Program-made: the position numbers and the translations under genes
The notes under the pieces: model-generated
What the model was told of the DNA's origin: nothing
Seen by the model: only the letters and a program-made list of their open reading frames with translations
The model's database searches: none
DNA from: Methanobacteriota archaeon
Lineage (GTDB): Archaea > Methanobacteriota > Methanobacteria > Methanobacteriales > Methanobacteriaceae
Assembly: GCA_023411115.1 (NCBI GenBank)
Contig: JAEYPF010000019.1
Span: 62,001 to 126,000, forward strand
Direction of reading: 5' to 3'
Length of the DNA: 64,000 nt
In this document: piece by piece, positions 7,367-15,849 of the stretch
Layout: every line of letters begins with the position of its first letter
How positions within the stretch are numbered: the stretch's first letter is position 1

Positions 7367-8080
7367 ATGTTCGAAAGGGTCAGAGAAGATATAGAGATGG
7401 TAATGCTGAGAGATCCAGCAGCAAGAAGTAAAATTGAAATATTTTTCACTTATCCTGGACTTCATGCTATATGGTTTTATACTATTGCTCATTGGTTCTG
7501 GGTTCGCAGTCATTTTTTCACTGGTAGTTTCATATCTGCCCTAGCGCGCCTCCTAACTGGTATTGAAATACATCCAGGGGCAAGAATTGGAAGGCGAATT
7601 TTCATTGACCACGGAATGGGCGTTGTAGTAGGAGAAACAGCAGAAATAGGCGACGACGTGTTAATTTATCAGGGAGTAGTGCTCGGCGGAACAAGTCTGG
7701 AGAAGAAAAAAAGGCACCCAACAATTGGAAGTGGTGTAGTTATAGGTTCAGGGGCCAAAGTAATAGGTAATATTACCATTGGAGATTGTTCGAAGGTTGG
7801 AGCTGGCTCAGTAGTTTTAAAATCCGTTCCAAGGGGATCAACTGTAGTCGGAATACCTGGAAGAAATGTTAAAGAAAAGAGAAAGTGCGCCATTGATCTG
7901 GATCATGGAGAATTGCCCGATCCAGTTGCAGAAGTCATTACCCTTATCTTGCAGCGTCAGGAAGAGATGGAAAAACAAATCCAAGCTTTAGGGTTGTCTA
8001 CAACGACTCTAAAAATGAATGAAATATTCAATAAGAAATCAGAAATGGAAGAGATATTTTCAGAAGGCGCAGGCATATAA
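7367..8080 (+). CDS. cysE: Serine O-acetyltransferase
   Basis: A 237-residue protein with the CysE N-terminal helical domain (DPAARSKIEIFFTYPGLHAIWFY) and a left-handed beta helix of hexapeptide repeats (IHPGARIGRRIFIDHGMGVVVGETAEIG). DHG and GETAEIG hold the catalytic His and nearby residues of the family. It acetylates serine with acetyl-CoA for CysK, probably in the CysK-CysE complex. GGAGG precedes the ATG 79 bases after cysK, so the two are likely one operon. The C-terminal tail is longer than in minimal CysE proteins and rich in Met/Glu. Confidence 0.96.
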   Translation: MFERVREDIEMVMLRDPAARSKIEIFFTYPGLHAIWFYTIAHWFWVRSHFFTGSFISALARLLTGIEIHPGARIGRRIFIDHGMGVVVGETAEIGDDVLIYQGVVLGGTSLEKKKRHPTIGSGVVIGSGAKVIGNITIGDCSKVGAGSVVLKSVPRGSTVVGIPGRNVKEKRKCAIDLDHGELPDPVAEVITLILQRQEEMEKQIQALGLSTTTLKMNEIFNKKSEMEEIFSEGAGI

Positions 8081-8192
8081 TTTACAATAATTTATTCTTT
8101 TAAGGTATTATATTGAATTATATTGGATTTTGGTTTTATTTAAATCGCTAAAATATAAATCAGGTGCAGTTAAGTAAAATTCTATTCATTGA

Positions 8193-8200
8193 TTTATATA
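8193..8200 (+). promoter_or_regulatory. TATA box of the HTH regulator gene
   Basis: TTTATATA about 100 bases before the ATG. The sulfur palindrome at 8220-8233 lies about 20 bases downstream, on the expected transcription start. Confidence 0.5.
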
Positions 8201-8219
8201 GCAAAATATTATAAACTTT

Positions 8220-8233
8220 ATAACATAGGTTAT
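8220..8233. promoter_or_regulatory. Sulfur-regulon palindrome in the regulator's own promoter
   Basis: ATAACATAGGTTAT keeps both ATAAC and GTTAT half-sites, with a diverged centre. It lies on the predicted start of transcription of the HTH gene, which points to autoregulation. Confidence 0.6.
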
Positions 8234-8298
8234 ATTACTTAATTTCAAATTTTCAAAATAATCAAATTTAAAAATAATAATGTAATGAGGGTGATAAA

Positions 8299-8694
8299 AT
8301 GAGGCCACCATGTGAAATAGTCGTATGGTATGTAATTCCAAGTATGAGGTCTGAATTAGCCAAAGAACTTTTAAAGCTAGGTATGAAACAAAAAGAAATA
8401 TCTGAGTTGCTTGATATAACTCAGCCAGCAGTTTCACAGTACATAAGTGATAAAAGAGGGCATGGTATCAAATTTGATGAAAAAACTCATGGCATGATCA
8501 GAATGTTTGCGAAGGACCTGATGGAACAAAAACTGGAACAGGGCGATATCATCAGGCGAATGTGTGAAATATGTAAAAATGTTAAGGCAGAAGAAATAGT
8601 CTGTCAACTGCATAAGGAAAAGGATAAAGTTCCAGTAAGTTGCAATGCATGTATGGGTTCTAAAGCGGATGTAGATACAGACTATTGTATTTAA
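8299..8694 (+). CDS. Xre/COG2522-type HTH regulator with C-terminal Cys cluster
   Basis: A 131-residue protein. The N-terminus MRPPCEIVVWYVIP is typical of archaeal COG2522 regulators; residues 18-52 form a helix-turn-helix (KQKEISELLDITQPAVSQYI). The C-terminal half has Cys89-X2-Cys92, Cys102, Cys115-X2-Cys118 and Cys130, plus Cys5: enough ligands for an Fe-S or zinc site or a thiol switch. GGGTGAT precedes the ATG. It lies inside the sulfur island, and its own promoter carries the shared palindrome, which makes it the best candidate for the regulator of that motif. The binding partner and ligand are inferences. Confidence 0.85.
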   Translation: MRPPCEIVVWYVIPSMRSELAKELLKLGMKQKEISELLDITQPAVSQYISDKRGHGIKFDEKTHGMIRMFAKDLMEQKLEQGDIIRRMCEICKNVKAEEIVCQLHKEKDKVPVSCNACMGSKADVDTDYCI

Positions 8695-8716
8695 ATGAGT
8701 AAGTTAATTGGAATGA

Positions 8717-10096
8717 TTATCGATCTTCTAGATTAACACCAAGATCCATTAACTTGCTTCTTATTTCATCTGAAAGCTCATATTCTTTTCTTTGGCGGAG
8801 CTTTTCCCGTACATCAACTAAAATTTGGATTAAACCTTCTGATGAATCTTCTTTTTTGGATTCAACCGAAAAGGTAATGCCAAGAATATCTCCAAATTCA
8901 TTAAATGTTTCTTTTATTTCTTTGAGTATATTTTTGGAGATATTTTCTTCACTTATTTCTTTATTTACGTCTCTTATAAAATTAAATAGAGCAGATAAAG
9001 CTACGGGAGTATTGAAATCATTGTCCATTGCTTCTAAAAATGCATTTTTAGTATTTTCAATTTTTATTTTGTGGGTATCATCATTTTCATTTTTTCCGGG
9101 AATGGAAGAGTCTAAAAGTTCATCTATAGTTTCTATTAACTTGTGAATTCTTTTAAGACTGTTTTGTGATTGCCTTAGCGCTTCCTCACTGAAATCAATT
9201 GGACTTCTGTAATGAGTTGAAAGTACAAAAAATCTGAAGACCTGAGGGTCGTGTTCCTTAAGCAATTTGGTTATGGTGATGAAATTTCCAAGGGATTTGG
9301 ACATTTTCTCTCCGCTGACGTTTAAAAAGCCAGTATGCATCCAGTATTTTACCATTGGTCTTTTACCAGTTGCAGACTCCATCTGTGCAATTTCTGCCTC
9401 ATGATGGGGGAATATTAAGTCCAGTCCACCACCGTGAATGTCAAATTGTGGCCCAAAATAAGTTTCAGTTATTGCAGTATCTTCAATATGCCAGCCGGGT
9501 CTTCCATTGCCCCACGGTGAGCCCCATGATGGTTCATCATCCCTTTTTTTCCACAATGCAAAATCTCCGGGGTGTCTTTTTGTAGGATCAGGATTAACTC
9601 TATGGATATTTAAATCTTCAATATTTCTGTTTGAAAGCTTTCCAAAATCTTCTAACTTGGATTCATCGAAATAAACACCTGTGGATGTTTCATAAGCGAA
9701 TCCTTTATCTATCAGTGTTTGAATTTGGTTAATAATTTCATCCAGGTGTTCCATTGCACGTGCATAAAAATTAACGTTTTTGACACCTAAGGTTTCCATA
9801 TCTTTAAAATAAAGTGCTTCATACTTTTTTGCAAGCTTTAAAGGTTCAACTCCAAGTTCAGATGCTCTTTTAATTATTTTATCGTCAATATCAGTGATAT
9901 TTTGCAGATAAAATACGCTGTATCCCTTATACTTAAGATATCTCGCAATAACGTCAAATGCAATATATGTTCTCCCATGACCTATATGTGATTCGTCGTA
10001 AACTGTTGGCCCGCATACAAACATTTTAATTCGATTTTCATGCATAGGTTTGAATTCTTCTTTTTTACGGGTCATGGTGTTGTATATTTTCATCAT
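8717..10096 (-). CDS. cysS: Cysteinyl-tRNA synthetase
   Basis: A 459-residue class I synthetase. It shows MFVCGPTVYDESHIGHGR (zinc Cys and HIGH), GWHIE and FPHHEAEIAQ (zinc ligands), and GEKMSKSLGN (KMSKS). It charges tRNA-Cys with cysteine, the direct route, in contrast to the SepRS/SepCysS route of several other methanogens. The neighbour upstream on the same strand is tRNA-Cys itself, whose promoter has the sulfur palindrome. The two genes may share a transcript; the gap is 114 bases. Two adjacent ATG codons make the start ambiguous by one residue. Confidence 0.97.
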   Translation of the reverse strand: MMKIYNTMTRKKEEFKPMHENRIKMFVCGPTVYDESHIGHGRTYIAFDVIARYLKYKGYSVFYLQNITDIDDKIIKRASELGVEPLKLAKKYEALYFKDMETLGVKNVNFYARAMEHLDEIINQIQTLIDKGFAYETSTGVYFDESKLEDFGKLSNRNIEDLNIHRVNPDPTKRHPGDFALWKKRDDEPSWGSPWGNGRPGWHIEDTAITETYFGPQFDIHGGGLDLIFPHHEAEIAQMESATGKRPMVKYWMHTGFLNVSGEKMSKSLGNFITITKLLKEHDPQVFRFFVLSTHYRSPIDFSEEALRQSQNSLKRIHKLIETIDELLDSSIPGKNENDDTHKIKIENTKNAFLEAMDNDFNTPVALSALFNFIRDVNKEISEENISKNILKEIKETFNEFGDILGITFSVESKKEDSSEGLIQILVDVREKLRQRKEYELSDEIRSKLMDLGVNLEDR

Positions 10097-10208
10097 AAGG
10101 CCTCAGGTTAAAAAAATTTAGTTAAATGTTCTTTAAATGTATAATTAGTAATTGATAATAAGATTTAAAAGTATTTAATGAAACACTTTTAAAGTTTGTT
10201 AGTTGGTT

Positions 10209-10280
<72 letters not shown>

Positions 10281-10311
10281 ACAATGTATTCATACATCGT
10301 TAGATACTAAA

Positions 10312-10325
10312 TTAACGATTGTTAT
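10312..10325. promoter_or_regulatory. Sulfur-regulon palindrome in the tRNA-Cys promoter
   Basis: TTAACGATTGTTAT overlaps by four bases a minus-strand TATA box (10322-10330, TTTATATAA) and lies 32 bases before the tRNA 5' end. A stable tRNA gene would then share an operator with amino-acid biosynthesis genes. Confidence 0.65.
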
Positions 10326-10477
10326 ATAAATACTTTGCTCAAGTTGATATTATTTTGTAACTTATCCTAAATTTATTTTTACACAAGGGATGTAATCGGG
10401 GGATGTTAGGTGTTAAGATACTGGAATCTACTGAAAATCGGAGTAAACTTTAAATAAGAAGAAGGCAGTTATAAGAT

Positions 10478-10491
10478 ATAACAATTGTTAT
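10478..10491. promoter_or_regulatory. Sulfur-regulon palindrome upstream of the O-acetylhomoserine sulfhydrylase gene
   Basis: ATAACAATTGTTAT, a perfect palindrome, 158 bases before the ATG. TTATAAGATATAA just upstream could act as the TATA element, which would leave a 5' leader of about 150 bases. Confidence 0.65.
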
Positions 10492-10494
10492 GCA

Positions 10495-10649
10495 GGTACA
10501 TATTAATTTAAAGCGTAGCACCTCTAATAACTTAAATTCCATTCTAATAGTTATATATTGGATTTTAAAGGATAAAACTCTGTTTTAAAGAATTAGAGGG
10601 CTATAAATTACGAGGATGCCCATAATCAAAAGATTAGGGAGTTGAGAAA
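10495..10649 (+). other. Long 5' leader with a possible long-range stem
   Basis: If transcription starts near the operator, the leader is about 150 bases. AGCACCTCTAAT (10517-10528) can pair with ATTAGAGGGCT (10592-10602), an 11-bp stem with one bulge enclosing about 63 bases. That loop also holds AAAAC-TCT-GTTTT. A second TATA-like sequence (about 10550-10556, TTATATAT) could instead start a shorter transcript, in which case the stem would not form. The stretch between the tRNA promoter and the operator (about 10335-10475) shows nothing else. Confidence 0.3.
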
Positions 10650-11957
10650 ATGACTAAAGAAAAGAAAAAAGAATACGGATTAAGTACATTAGGATTACAT
10701 GTTGGGCAGGAAGAACCAGATCCAACAACAGGATCAAGGGCAGTGCCTATATACCAAACATCCTCTTATGTTTTTGAGGATGCAGACCATGCGGCAGACC
10801 TTTTTGGTCTTAAAACATTTGGAAATATATACACTAGAATAATGAACCCTACTAATGACGTATTTGAAAAAAGGGTAGCTGCAATAGAAGGTGGACATAC
10901 TGCACTTTCAGTTTCATCTGGACTTTCTGCAATATTTCTTGCAGTTATAAACGTCACACAGTTAGGAGATAATGTAGTATCTGGAGACAATCTTTACGGC
11001 GGAACATATCAGTTATTTAACTATACTCTGCCAAATCTTGGACGTACTGTTAAGTTTGTAGATTCTACAAAACCTGAAGAGTTTAAAAAAGCTATCGACG
11101 AAAAAACTAAGGCTATATATGTGGAATCCCTTGGAAACCCTAAACTTGATGTCCCTGACTTTGAAGTCCTGGCTGAAATTGCCCATGAAGCAGGAATCCC
11201 ATTAATCGTTGATAACACTGCAGTTGTGGGCCTTGTAAGGCCAATAGAACATGGCGCAGATATATCGGTTTTATCAGCAACTAAATACATTGGAGGGCAT
11301 GGAACATCCATTGGTGGGGTTATAGTAGACTCTGGTAAATTTAATTGGGGTAACGGCAAATTCCCGCAGTTTACAGAGCCAGATCCAAGTTATCACGGAC
11401 TTAAATATTGGGAAACATTTGGAAATTTCCCTGAATTAGGTAATATAGCATTCACCATCAGAGCAAGAGTTTTACTTTTAAGAGATTTAGGGCCAACATT
11501 AAGCCCATTCAATGCATTCCAGTTCCTTCAAGGACTTGAAACACTAGAACTTAGAATTCAAAAACACTCAGAAAATGCCCTCACAGTTGCAGAATATCTT
11601 AAAGAACACCCAAAAGTTGCATGGGTCAATTATCCTGGACTTGAAGATAATGTAAACTATGAAACTGCCAGTAAATATTTAAAAGGCGGTTATGGTGGAT
11701 TAATTGGTTTTGGTATTAAGGGAGGTCTGGAAGCTGGTAGAAAATTCATAGAAAATGTAGAATTACTATCTCACCTTGCAAATATTGGAGATGCAAAGAG
11801 TTTAGTTATACACCCTGCATCAACAACTCACCAGCAGCTTACAAGGGAAGAACAAGAAGCTACTGGAGTTACAGAAGACTTTGTAAGGCTTTCTATTGGT
11901 ATTGAGGACGCAGAAGACATAATTGCCGACATAGATCAGGCATTATCTAAAATATAA
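10650..11957 (+). CDS. O-acetylhomoserine sulfhydrylase (homocysteine synthase)
   Basis: A 435-residue PLP enzyme of the Cys/Met metabolism family, with the insert typical of MetY/Met17-type enzymes (NWGNGKFPQFTEPDPSYHGL) that CGS enzymes lack. Lys212 in SATKYIGGHG carries PLP; YTRIMNPT and SSGLSAI are family signatures. It makes homocysteine from O-acetylhomoserine and sulfide; the acetyl ester comes from metX, 71 bases downstream. The leader carries a sulfur palindrome. The ATG has GGGAG upstream. The gene symbol is left empty because metY, metZ and cysD names all circulate. Confidence 0.93.
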   Translation: MTKEKKKEYGLSTLGLHVGQEEPDPTTGSRAVPIYQTSSYVFEDADHAADLFGLKTFGNIYTRIMNPTNDVFEKRVAAIEGGHTALSVSSGLSAIFLAVINVTQLGDNVVSGDNLYGGTYQLFNYTLPNLGRTVKFVDSTKPEEFKKAIDEKTKAIYVESLGNPKLDVPDFEVLAEIAHEAGIPLIVDNTAVVGLVRPIEHGADISVLSATKYIGGHGTSIGGVIVDSGKFNWGNGKFPQFTEPDPSYHGLKYWETFGNFPELGNIAFTIRARVLLLRDLGPTLSPFNAFQFLQGLETLELRIQKHSENALTVAEYLKEHPKVAWVNYPGLEDNVNYETASKYLKGGYGGLIGFGIKGGLEAGRKFIENVELLSHLANIGDAKSLVIHPASTTHQQLTREEQEATGVTEDFVRLSIGIEDAEDIIADIDQALSKI

Positions 11958-12028
11958 GTGGATTTAATGATTTTGTCCAAAATGTAATTAGAACTTTGGA
12001 TATATCAAATAATATGGGATTTAGAAAA

Positions 12029-13498
12029 ATGAAAAAGGAATCAGTTGGACTTGTTGAAACACAGCATTATGATCTTTCTGAAGATTTAATCCTGGAAGGT
12101 GGAAGCAGACTTAAAGATGTCACAATAGCATATGAAACCTATGGTAAATTAAACAAGGAAAAAAGTAATGCTATTCTTATATGCCATGCCCTTTCAGGAG
12201 ATGCCCATGTTGCTGGATGGCATGAAGGAGATAGAAAACCGGGATGGTGGGACATCATAATAGGTCCTGGAAAATGTCTTGATACAGAAAAGTATTTTAT
12301 CATCTGTTCTAATGTTATTGGAGGATGTAAAGGTTCAACTGGCCCTTCATCTATTAATCCAGAAACTGGAAAACCGTATGGACTTGACTTTCCAATTATT
12401 ACTATCCCTGATATGGTAAAAGCCCAGAAAAAATTAATAGATCATCTGGGTATAAACCAACTTTTTGCAGTTGTAGGTGGCTCAATGGGGGGAATGCAGG
12501 TACTGCAGTGGACTATTTCATATCCTGATATGGTTAAATTAGCTATTCCTATAGCTACAGCAGCCCGTTCGGCTCCGCAGCAAATTGCGTTTAATGAAGT
12601 GGGTAGACGTGCAATAATATCAGATCCCAAGTGGAATGAAGGTTCATATTATTCTGGAGAAATTCCAAAGGAAGGATTAAGTCTGGCAAGAATGATAGGG
12701 CATATTACATACCTCAGTTATGAATCCATGTATCAAAAATTCGGCCGAAGGCTTCAGGATAAAGAAAAATATGGTTTTGACTTTTCACTGGATTTTCAGG
12801 TGGAAAGCTACCTTCACTATCAGGGAGAATCATTTGTTAAAAGGTTTGATGCCAATTCTTACCTTTATATAACAAAGGCCATGGATTATTTTGATTTAAC
12901 CAAAAATGGATCTTTAGCTGAAGGATTAAAAGATGTAAAGGCTAAATTTCTGGTTATTTCAGTAGATTCTGATTGGCTATATCCGCCTGCTCAATCAAAA
13001 GAAGTTGTAATGGCGCTTACTGCAAATAACGTGGATGTAACTTATCAGGAAATGAAATCGCCCTATGGACACGATGCATTCCTGTTAGAATCAGGACAGT
13101 TAAATTATATTGTAAATGGGTTTCTTTCTGAAATTCTTGTTAGAGATGTTATGACTCCATTTGTAGCTAGAATAAGTGAAGATTCAAGTATAGATGAAGC
13201 AGCTAAAATGATGCTTGAAGAGAAGGTTACACATTTACCAGTTGTAGCAGAAGATGACAAATTAATAGGTATAGTAACTGCATGGGATATATCGAAGGCG
13301 GTTGCTTTAAAATGCAGTAAACTGGACGAAATAATGACAAAAGAGGTCATTATAACCATGCCTGATAATCAAATAGAACTCGCAGCTGAAAAAATGAAAG
13401 AATACAATATTTCTTCCCTTCCTGTTGTTGACGATGGGGGGAGGGTTATTGGAATTATAACAACTGATCATATCAGTACATTGATGGCTCGAGATTAA
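12029..13498 (+). CDS. metX: Homoserine O-acetyltransferase with C-terminal CBS domain pair
   Basis: A 489-residue fusion. Residues 1 to about 370 are the MetX alpha/beta hydrolase: ICHALSGDAHVAG, nucleophile Ser152 in GGSMGGMQ, VDSDWLYP with the acid, and YGHDAF with the catalytic His. Residues about 372-489 are two CBS motifs (VRDVMTPFVARIS and LDEIMTKEVIITMP). The CBS pair probably binds an adenosine nucleotide such as SAM or AMP and regulates activity. It follows the sulfhydrylase by 71 bases and likely forms one operon. The start is uncertain: ATG at 12014 or TTG at 11996 are alternatives, and none has a strong RBS. Confidence 0.93.
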   Translation: MKKESVGLVETQHYDLSEDLILEGGSRLKDVTIAYETYGKLNKEKSNAILICHALSGDAHVAGWHEGDRKPGWWDIIIGPGKCLDTEKYFIICSNVIGGCKGSTGPSSINPETGKPYGLDFPIITIPDMVKAQKKLIDHLGINQLFAVVGGSMGGMQVLQWTISYPDMVKLAIPIATAARSAPQQIAFNEVGRRAIISDPKWNEGSYYSGEIPKEGLSLARMIGHITYLSYESMYQKFGRRLQDKEKYGFDFSLDFQVESYLHYQGESFVKRFDANSYLYITKAMDYFDLTKNGSLAEGLKDVKAKFLVISVDSDWLYPPAQSKEVVMALTANNVDVTYQEMKSPYGHDAFLLESGQLNYIVNGFLSEILVRDVMTPFVARISEDSSIDEAAKMMLEEKVTHLPVVAEDDKLIGIVTAWDISKAVALKCSKLDEIMTKEVIITMPDNQIELAAEKMKEYNISSLPVVDDGGRVIGIITTDHISTLMARD

Positions 13499-13551
13499 TT
13501 AAAAAAATTTAACATAATTAATTTTCATATATAATTAATTAGTAATTCGTG

Positions 13552-13603
13552 AGGTTGAAGAAAATGCTTTGCATTTTCTGAACCACAAATCAAAGATTTG
13601 AGG
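13552..13603. repeat. Two-hairpin repeat element before the cysteine desulfurase gene
   Basis: GAAAATGC-TTT-GCATTTTC (13560-13578) and CAAATC-AAA-GATTTG (13586-13600), perfect stems, with flanks that on the minus strand read TGGTTCA and TTCAACCTC. These are the linkers of the array at 284-399. The second stem runs into the GAGGTG ribosome binding site of the following gene. Confidence 0.7.
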
Positions 13604-13610
13604 TGAAATA

Positions 13611-14789
13611 ATGATTTATATGGATCACTCAGCTACATCACCAGTTGATCCGGAAGTATTTAAAGCAATGGAACCTTATTTTGTAGATGAATTTGGAAAT
13701 GCTTCCACGTTATACTCACTTGGTAGAGAAGCAAGAAAAGCTATGGAATCTGCAAGAGCACAGGTTGCATCTTTAATAGGAGCAAAACCTGAAGAAGTTA
13801 TTTTTACAAGCGGTGGTACTGAATCAGATAACATTGCAATTAAAGGTACAGCATATCGCCTGAAGGATAAGGGAAATCACATAATCACAAGTGCCATAGA
13901 ACACCCTGCAGTAAGGGAAACCTGTAAATATTTAGAGAAAAATGGTTTTGAAGTTACATATTTGCCAGTTTATGAAGAAGGGATTGTTAGGGTATCTGAT
14001 TTAGAAAATGCCATAACAGATAAGACCATTCTTATTACAATCATGCATGCCAATAATGAAATTGGAACAATCCAGCCAATAGCAGAAATTGGTAAAATAG
14101 CAAGGGAAAAGAAGATTTATTTCCATACAGACGCTGTTCAGACTGTTGGTAAAATTCCAGTAAATGTTGAGGAAATGAATGTTGACATGCTTTCACTTTC
14201 AGCACATAAAGTTTACGGCCCAAAGGGAATTGGGGCTTTATACGTTAAAAAAGGGGTTAGATTAGAGCCTTTAATTCATGGAGGGGGACATGAAAAAGGA
14301 TTAAGGCCAGGAACAGAAAATGTCTCAGGAATCGTTGGACTTGGTAAAGCCTGCGAACTTGCAGAAAAAAATCTGCTGGATGATACGAAATATATAACAA
14401 ATTTGAGGGACAAATTAATAGATGGAATACTTAATTCAATAGAACAATCCTATTTAAATGGGCATAGAACAAAAAGGCTTCCAAATAACGTAAATTTGAG
14501 ATTCACTGGTATTGAAGGTGAATCACTCATATTACACCTTGATTCAAAAGGAATTGATGGATCAACAGGTTCTGCATGTTCTTCAAAGAGCTTAGAGCCA
14601 TCACATGTTTTAACAGCACTTGGCTTAGAACATGTTGATGCACATGGATCGCTACGTTTAACGCTTGGAAAAGAAAATACTGAAGAAGAAGTAAATTACG
14701 TTATAGAATCAGTTAAAGAAGTAGTTGAAACCCTTAGAAAGCTTTCTCCACTCTGGTGTGCAATTCCTGGAGCAGAAAGAAGAGAATAA
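13611..14789 (+). CDS. Cysteine desulfurase (NifS/IscS family)
   Basis: A 392-residue class V PLP aminotransferase-fold enzyme. MIYMDHSATSPVD starts the family, SGGTESDN binds PLP, HTDAVQTVGK stacks on it, Lys200 in SAHKVYGPKG forms the Schiff base, and Cys323 in GSACSSKS is the persulfide Cys. It takes sulfur from cysteine for Fe-S clusters, with IscU encoded 32 bases downstream. Many methanogens lack this enzyme, so the pair fits the cysteine-based sulfur economy of this region. The short active-site loop suggests the NifS-like group. GAGGTG precedes the ATG. Confidence 0.95.
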   Translation: MIYMDHSATSPVDPEVFKAMEPYFVDEFGNASTLYSLGREARKAMESARAQVASLIGAKPEEVIFTSGGTESDNIAIKGTAYRLKDKGNHIITSAIEHPAVRETCKYLEKNGFEVTYLPVYEEGIVRVSDLENAITDKTILITIMHANNEIGTIQPIAEIGKIAREKKIYFHTDAVQTVGKIPVNVEEMNVDMLSLSAHKVYGPKGIGALYVKKGVRLEPLIHGGGHEKGLRPGTENVSGIVGLGKACELAEKNLLDDTKYITNLRDKLIDGILNSIEQSYLNGHRTKRLPNNVNLRFTGIEGESLILHLDSKGIDGSTGSACSSKSLEPSHVLTALGLEHVDAHGSLRLTLGKENTEEEVNYVIESVKEVVETLRKLSPLWCAIPGAERRE

Positions 14790-14821
14790 AAATAATTTAT
14801 GTGTAATTAGAGGTTGATTAT

Positions 14822-15241
14822 ATGTATAGTGATAAGGTAATGGAACACTTTCAAAATCCAAGAAATGTTGGTGAAATAGAAGACGCAGACGGTGTTGGAA
14901 CCGTAGGAAACCCTACATGCGGGGACCTAATGACAATTTACATTAAAGTAAAAGACAACGTTATTGAGGACATTAAATTTAAAACATTTGGCTGCGGGGC
15001 GGCTATTGCAACAAGTAGTATGGTAACTGAAATGGCAATGGGGAAAACAATAGAAGAAGCCATGGAAATTACACGAAATGATGTTGCAGATAATCTTGAA
15101 GGACTTCCACCAGTTAAAATGCACTGTTCAAACCTTGCTGCAGATGCTTTGCACGCTGCAATTGATAATTATAAGGAAAATATCGGAGAAAAGAAAAAGG
15201 AAGAATCTAAAGGCGAAAATATTTGCCCTAGCTGTGAATGA
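14822..15241 (+). CDS. iscU: Fe-S cluster assembly scaffold (IscU/NifU N-terminal type)
   Basis: A 139-residue IscU with the three cluster Cys: Cys33 in NPTCGD (with Asp35), Cys58 in FGCGAA and Cys102 in HCSN. It lacks the LPPVK chaperone motif in exact form but has LPPVKMHCS. The C-terminus adds a charged tail ending CPSCE, two extra Cys beyond the usual fold. It builds [2Fe-2S]/[4Fe-4S] clusters with sulfur from the desulfurase just upstream; the 32-base gap indicates one operon. AGAGGT precedes the ATG. Confidence 0.93.
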   Translation: MYSDKVMEHFQNPRNVGEIEDADGVGTVGNPTCGDLMTIYIKVKDNVIEDIKFKTFGCGAAIATSSMVTEMAMGKTIEEAMEITRNDVADNLEGLPPVKMHCSNLAADALHAAIDNYKENIGEKKKEESKGENICPSCE

Positions 15242-15262
15242 ATAGAAAAACTATTTTTTTCT
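15242..15262. terminator. T-rich inverted repeat after iscU
   Basis: TAGAAAAA-CTA-TTTTTTTCTA, followed by more T-runs, between the convergent iscU and MOSC genes. Confidence 0.45.
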
Positions 15263-15298
15263 ACTTTTTAAAGCCTTTTTTGATTTTCTGATAAAATT

Positions 15299-15736
15299 TT
15301 ATAACTTTTCTATTTTATCTCCTATTTTTACAGTCCCGCCGTTTATGACTCGAGCAAAAATACCTTCTTTTGGCATTATGCAATCTCCTGCCTGCTGATA
15401 AATAGCGCAGCGGATGTGGCATTCCTTACCAATTTGAGTAACCTCAAGAATAACTTCTTCTCCTACAGATAACTTTGTACCCACGGGTAATGACACAAGG
15501 TCGATCCCTTCCGTGGTGAAGTTTTCAGCAAATTCTCCAGGATGCACATTTAAGCCAAGTTCTCTCATTTTATTGATACTTTCAATGGCAAGTAAGCTGA
15601 TCTGACGGTGTGTATCTTCACTGCTGTGGGCATCACCAATAATGCCATAGTCCTCTTTAAGACATGCACATCTCACATTCATTTTTTTGGTTTGTTTTTC
15701 ATCACTTGTACAAACCGCTATAATTCTGGCTACCAT
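15299..15736 (-). CDS. MOSC domain protein
   Basis: A 145-residue stand-alone MOSC domain (DAHSSEDTHRQISLLAIESI, then PGEFAENFTTEGIDL and VTQIGKECHIRCAIYQQAGDCIM). The domain is named for molybdenum cofactor sulfurase C-termini and is found in proteins that move sulfur or handle oxidised molybdopterin substrates. Cys in GKECH and AGDC are candidate sulfur carriers. In several genomes such proteins accompany molybdenum cofactor genes; here it sits beside Fe-S and thiazole genes. The start is the ATG at 15736, without a strong RBS. Confidence 0.9.
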   Translation of the reverse strand: MVARIIAVCTSDEKQTKKMNVRCACLKEDYGIIGDAHSSEDTHRQISLLAIESINKMRELGLNVHPGEFAENFTTEGIDLVSLPVGTKLSVGEEVILEVTQIGKECHIRCAIYQQAGDCIMPKEGIFARVINGGTVKIGDKIEKL

Positions 15737-15849
15737 GGTATCAATTAATTTATAAAATTAGATTAAGATAATTTTGATTATTTGTCAATTTAGGGATATA
15801 TTATTAAAAAAATAGATGTAATGGCATGTATAATGCCACATTAAATTAA

